Source: an uncultured Collinsella sp.
GTDB taxonomy: Bacteria; Actinomycetota; Coriobacteriia; Coriobacteriales; Coriobacteriaceae
NCBI GenBank assembly: GCA_900545165.1
Contig: UQYA01000069.1
Location: 1 to 9,787 of the forward strand
DNA length: 9,787 nt
Direction: 5' to 3'
The notes beneath the pieces are model-generated. The model worked only from the letters and a program-made list of their open reading frames with translations, had not been told where the DNA came from and did not search any database. The position numbers were made by a program, and so were the translations under genes. Each line of letters begins with the position of its first letter. Position 1 is the stretch's first letter. This document shows positions 7,671 through 9,787 of the stretch, one piece after another.

Positions 7671-8459
7671 CTAATGGCTGGAATAGCAGGTGGTGTGGGC
7701 GGCGCGGAAGCGGCAGTGCTCGCGCATGCGGCAGATATTGCAGGTAGGGCGGCTCTGGGCGTCGTGGACTTCGCCTTCGAACAGACCGATCACCGCGGTC
7801 ACGCTTTTGGTGGGCATGAGCAGGCTGGTGGGCGTGACGGTAAGCCCGATGAGCCGCGTGGCGTTGAGCGCATTGACGATCGAGCGCTGGGCCGAGAGCG
7901 GGCAGTCGCCGTAGCCGGGACTAAAGCGCCAGTTGCCGGCGAGTCCATGAACGGCGGCGTCCGTCTTGACCTGCTGGTCCATTTGCTCAACGGCGGCTTC
8001 CACGTAAGCGGAGCACGCGGCGTCGAGCACGGCGCCCTCCAGGGGATGTTGGGCTCCCGTGGTGCGCAGGCGACGCTCGGCGTCCATGCCGAGGGTGCAC
8101 GCCATGAGTGCGGCAAAGCGGGCGTCTTTGAGATGTCGATAGATATCGCGACCGCGCAGCTCAACGTTGGTGCCGACCAAGCGAATGCAAGGATCGCCCT
8201 GTTCATCGGCTCCCGTGGCATCGATGGCAAATATGCGGCGCACGCCGCGGGGCTCAATGTCCAGCTCCAGACGCTCAACGACAAGTTCAATACGCTGTGA
8301 CAGCTCTGGCTCAATCTGCTGACCGCCGTAGCCCAGGTAGCGCAGCATCTCGGCACGGTCGACGCGAGGGTGGTGGGCAGCGTCGATACGGTAGAGCGCC
8401 GGCGACGCAAGGTCGGCCGGCACTTCAGCAACGGTTATATCGGCGTGCGGTTTTTCCAT
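7671..8459 (-). CDS. Stand-alone methionine synthase reactivation (activation-domain) protein
   Basis: This 262-residue protein corresponds to the C-terminal activation domain of long MetH enzymes. It is expected to bind SAM and help remethylate cobalamin that has become oxidised to cob(II)alamin. The signature RFSPGYGDCPL (178-188) matches the SAM-binding RxxPGY motif, and LMPTKSVTAVIGL (214-226) matches the conserved strand after it. A C-terminal cysteine set (C240, C243, C249, C258; CNICRMREHC) is not present in E. coli MetH and could hold a metal or iron-sulfur centre; that is inference. Its ATG overlaps the metF stop codon by one base (TAATG), and its own TAG lies in the metH ribosome-binding site, which implies translational coupling and supply in step with MetH. 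It is not large enough to contain any catalytic MetH domain. Confidence 0.9.
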   Translation of the reverse strand: MEKPHADITVAEVPADLASPALYRIDAAHHPRVDRAEMLRYLGYGGQQIEPELSQRIELVVERLELDIEPRGVRRIFAIDATGADEQGDPCIRLVGTNVELRGRDIYRHLKDARFAALMACTLGMDAERRLRTTGAQHPLEGAVLDAACSAYVEAAVEQMDQQVKTDAAVHGLAGNWRFSPGYGDCPLSAQRSIVNALNATRLIGLTVTPTSLLMPTKSVTAVIGLFEGEVHDAQSRPTCNICRMREHCRFRAAHTTCYSSH

Positions 8460-9331
8460 TACCCCAGGCGCTCCATAATGGTCGCGGCGATTGCAGGACG
8501 GTTCATAGTGTACAGGTGCAGACCGTCGGCACCGTGCTCCTTAAGGTCGCAAAGCTGGCGGGCGGCATAATCTACACCGGCTGCCTGCAGGCTCTCGGGG
8601 TCGTTCTCGTACTTGGCGAGAATCTTGATGACGGGGGAGGGCAGCGACGCGCCGCACATAAAGACCATGCGGCTGATCTGCGACTTGCCCATAAACGGCA
8701 TGATGCCCGCGGTAATGGGCACGGTGATGCCGGCCTTGTCGGCAAGCTCGCGAAAACGGTAGAAGCACTCGTTATCAAAGAAGAGCTGCGTCACAAAGAA
8801 GCTCGCGCCGGCGTCCTGTTTTTGCTTGAGGTGTTCGACCGAGAGGTTGAGATCCTCACAGGCAATGTGGCCCTCGGGGTAGGCTGCGGCGCCCACGCAA
8901 AAGCCGGCGTCGACGAGCTCGGGGATGAGGTCGCGGGCGTAGGCGTAGTCGGAGGCGGGCTTGTCGTCCTCGGTCGCGCCGGCAGGGAGATCTCCACGCA
9001 GGGCCAGGATGTTTTCAACGCCGGCGGTGCGATACTCGTCGATCTTGGCGGCGATATCGGCATGCGAGCGGCCCACGCAGGTAAGGTGTGCCACCGAGGG
9101 CGTGTCGAATTCGCTCGAAATCATATGCGCGATGGGGGCGGTGGTGGCACCGTTGCCCGAGCCGCCGGCCGAGCAGGTGACCGAGACAAAGCTCGGCGAA
9201 AGCTTGCACAGATTGCCTGCCACTTCGCGAGCCGTGTCGAGGGTCAGCTCGCCCTTGGGCGGGAACATCTCAAACGAAACGGGCGCGGTGCCCTGGGATG
9301 CTGCCTGCTTAAAAACCTCGTCGACGCGCAT
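8459..9331 (-). CDS. metF: Methylenetetrahydrofolate reductase
   Basis: A 290-residue FAD-dependent reductase that converts 5,10-methylene- to 5-methyltetrahydrofolate, the methyl donor for MetH. Visible family marks: SFEMFPP with catalytic Glu21 (equivalent of E. coli Glu28), SVTCSAGGSGNG (about 50-61), AHLTCVGRS, NILALRGDLP with Asp114 (the flavin-tuning Asp of LRGD), AAYPEGH, the AGASFFVTQLFFD strand, AGIMPFM, and HLYTMNRP near the C-terminus. Length is typical for the bacterial single-domain enzyme. An in-frame start 66 bp upstream (9397) would add 22 residues unlike the family; ATG 9331 has AGAGGAG 6 nt before it and is used here. It is the first gene of the operon, with a leader of roughly 150 nt if the promoter suggested at 9487-9514 is right. 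Confidence 0.97.
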   Translation of the reverse strand: MRVDEVFKQAASQGTAPVSFEMFPPKGELTLDTAREVAGNLCKLSPSFVSVTCSAGGSGNGATTAPIAHMISSEFDTPSVAHLTCVGRSHADIAAKIDEYRTAGVENILALRGDLPAGATEDDKPASDYAYARDLIPELVDAGFCVGAAAYPEGHIACEDLNLSVEHLKQKQDAGASFFVTQLFFDNECFYRFRELADKAGITVPITAGIMPFMGKSQISRMVFMCGASLPSPVIKILAKYENDPESLQAAGVDYAARQLCDLKEHGADGLHLYTMNRPAIAATIMERLG

Positions 9332-9337
9332 ATCGTG

Positions 9338-9344
9338 CTCCTCT
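9338..9344 (-). promoter_or_regulatory. metF: Ribosome-binding site deciding the metF start
   Basis: AGAGGAG on the minus strand, 6 nt before ATG 9331. It rules in favour of the 290-residue protein over the longer reading from 9397. Confidence 0.8.
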
Positions 9345-9486
9345 AGATACGTAATAGTGTGATGTGTTGTAAGGATTCTACAGCACCACTGTGTCACGGT
9401 GGAGTTTCACTCGTTATTCGGGGATACCAATCAAAGATGCCTTGCTATCGGCTTTCTCTATAACAGAGCGGCTAATCTAGGCACGG

Positions 9487-9514
9487 ACTATAAAGACTGG
9501 TATCTGATGCAAAA
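9487..9514 (-). promoter_or_regulatory. Possible metF operon promoter
   Basis: On the minus strand TTTTGC (9514-9509) and TATAGT (9492-9487) are 16 bp apart. The -10 is good, the -35 poor. Transcription would start near 9480, giving a leader of about 150 nt before metF. Confidence 0.3.
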
Positions 9515-9521
9515 TACCAGT
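9496..9521. promoter_or_regulatory. 8-bp perfect inverted repeat, candidate operator
   Basis: ACTGGTAT (9496-9503) and ATACCAGT (9514-9521) are separated by 10 bp, so the half-sites are 18 bp apart centre to centre, close to two helical turns. This spacing suits a dimeric repressor. The repeat overlaps the -35 and spacer of the possible metF promoter. It could also simply be an RNA hairpin. Confidence 0.45.
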
Positions 9522-9593
9522 TAATAGAGCTCCATCCCAAATTGACTACCCTTAAACCATGGGGAGAGGTCTGCAATTTATGCAGTTGATTGG

Positions 9594-9736
9594 CTATTGA
9601 GGGTGGCAACGCCGCCTCGATAGGGTAACCTCATTGATTGGTTTCGCGACAGCAACATAACGGTAATGTCGCGGAAACACGGCGAGTCTAAGCTATGACT
9701 CGTTCGTTAGTAATCAACACCGCTTCTCACGCGGTG
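9594..9736 (+). ncRNA. Structured 5' leader with four tandem hairpins
   Basis: Four stems in a row on the plus strand: 9594-9623 (13 pairs, one bulged G, two G-U pairs, loop AAC); 9641-9678 (11 pairs, bulged G9674, 15-nt loop); 9683-9702 (6 pairs, CGAGTC/GACTCG, loop TAAGCTAT); 9718-9736 (6 pairs, CACCGC/GCGGTG, loop TTCTCAC). The last ends about 10 nt before the ribosome-binding site of the gene at 9758. None has a T-run after it, so control, if any, would be of translation or RNA stability rather than termination. No known class recognised. Confidence 0.5.
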
Positions 9737-9757
9737 CCGATACGAAGGGAGTTCCGT

Positions 9758-9787
9758 ATGGCCGAACTTACTGACCGCTTCGGGACC
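9758..9787 (+). CDS. Start of an unidentified gene, 3' end outside the window
   Basis: ATG at 9758 is preceded by AAGGGAG with a 6-nt gap, a good ribosome-binding site, and follows a long structured leader. Only ten residues are visible, MAELTDRFGT, which is too few to identify the protein. The ending RFGT is compatible with the start of a type III glutamine synthetase, whose N-terminus carries an FG(S/T)-V-FN stretch; this is a guess. The gene is divergent from metF. Confidence 0.6.
   Translation, partial: MAELTDRFGT

Larger units (their letters stand above)
9427..9641. repeat. Three copies of the 8-mer TTGATTGG
   Basis: Plus-strand copies at 9586-9593 and 9634-9641, and a minus-strand copy at 9427-9434 (CCAATCAA). 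The minus copy adjoins GATACC, echoing the TGGTAT/ATACCA of the inverted repeat at 9496-9521. They may be protein-binding sites or chance in AT-richer DNA. Confidence 0.45.
9332..9757. other. Divergent intergenic region, 426 bp
   Basis: AT-richer than the rest of the window and without a convincing gene. The half next to metF holds a weak dyad near 9388-9404 (7 bp on the plus strand), a candidate promoter and an 8-bp inverted repeat. The other half is a chain of four hairpins leading to the right-edge gene. I see no match to cobalamin, SAM-I or THF riboswitch consensus sequences on either strand. Confidence 0.6.

Noticed and set aside
3474..8300. Very long plus-strand open frames opposite the UPF0210, metH and reactivation genes (3474-6113 and 6255-8300)
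   Set aside because: They lie antisense to genes with clear family motifs. Their translations are Gly/Asp/Val/Ala-rich without domains. This is the usual by-product of high-GC codon bias.
9332..9397. Longer metF beginning at 9397
   Set aside because: The extra 22 residues are unlike MetF, and the strong ribosome-binding site is at ATG 9331.
9332..9550. Cobalamin, SAM or THF riboswitch upstream of metF
   Set aside because: Expected in such an operon, so both strands were read for their consensus cores; none was found.
9599..9614. T-box-like sequence AGGGTGGCAACGCC
   Set aside because: It resembles the T-box consensus only in part. No Stem I with specifier and AGAGA/GNUG motifs precedes it, no terminator follows, and the bases form a good local hairpin.
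1..9787. tRNA, rRNA, CRISPR arrays, transposase or phage genes
   Set aside because: No repeat-spacer pattern, no RNA gene core sequences and no mobile-element proteins were seen. The only mobile-like item is the inverted repeat at 3479-3612.

Overview
The window is GC-rich and gene-dense. Gene content (a BTAD/SARP-type regulator, actinobacterial-style YhbY and UPF0210 proteins, a B12-dependent methionine synthase without its own reactivation domain) and codon use point to an anaerobic actinomycete of the Coriobacteriia, most like Collinsella. This is recognition by eye, not a database match.

Layout. A plus-strand gene for a large BTAD-domain transcriptional regulator enters from the left edge (5' end missing) and stops at 1895. 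It converges on a minus-strand block across a short hairpin terminator. Going right, the minus-strand genes are yhbY (1965-2264), a class I SAM-dependent methyltransferase (2423-3310), a 319-bp non-coding gap, a UPF0210/DUF711 'PFL family' protein (3630-4994), and a methionine-synthesis operon read right to left: metF (8459-9331), a stand-alone methionine synthase reactivation protein (7671-8459) and metH (5103-7661). A 426-bp AT-richer divergent intergenic region follows. At the right edge, a plus-strand gene begins at 9758, with only ten codons visible.

How the genes work together. MetF makes 5-methyltetrahydrofolate and MetH passes the methyl group through cobalamin to homocysteine. The small protein between them supplies the reductive-methylation (SAM-binding) module that E. 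coli carries as the MetH C-terminus. metF and the reactivation gene overlap by one base, and that gene's stop codon lies inside the metH ribosome-binding site, so the three are tightly coupled.

Non-coding structure is the least ordinary part. Between the UPF0210 gene and the methyltransferase lies a perfect 32-bp inverted repeat enclosing a second hairpin (3479-3612), followed by smaller hairpins and an intrinsic terminator only a few bases before the methyltransferase ribosome-binding site. The intergenic region at the right edge holds four tandem hairpins in front of the last gene, an 8-bp inverted repeat over a possible metF promoter, and three copies of one 8-mer. I matched none of these to a known riboswitch class.
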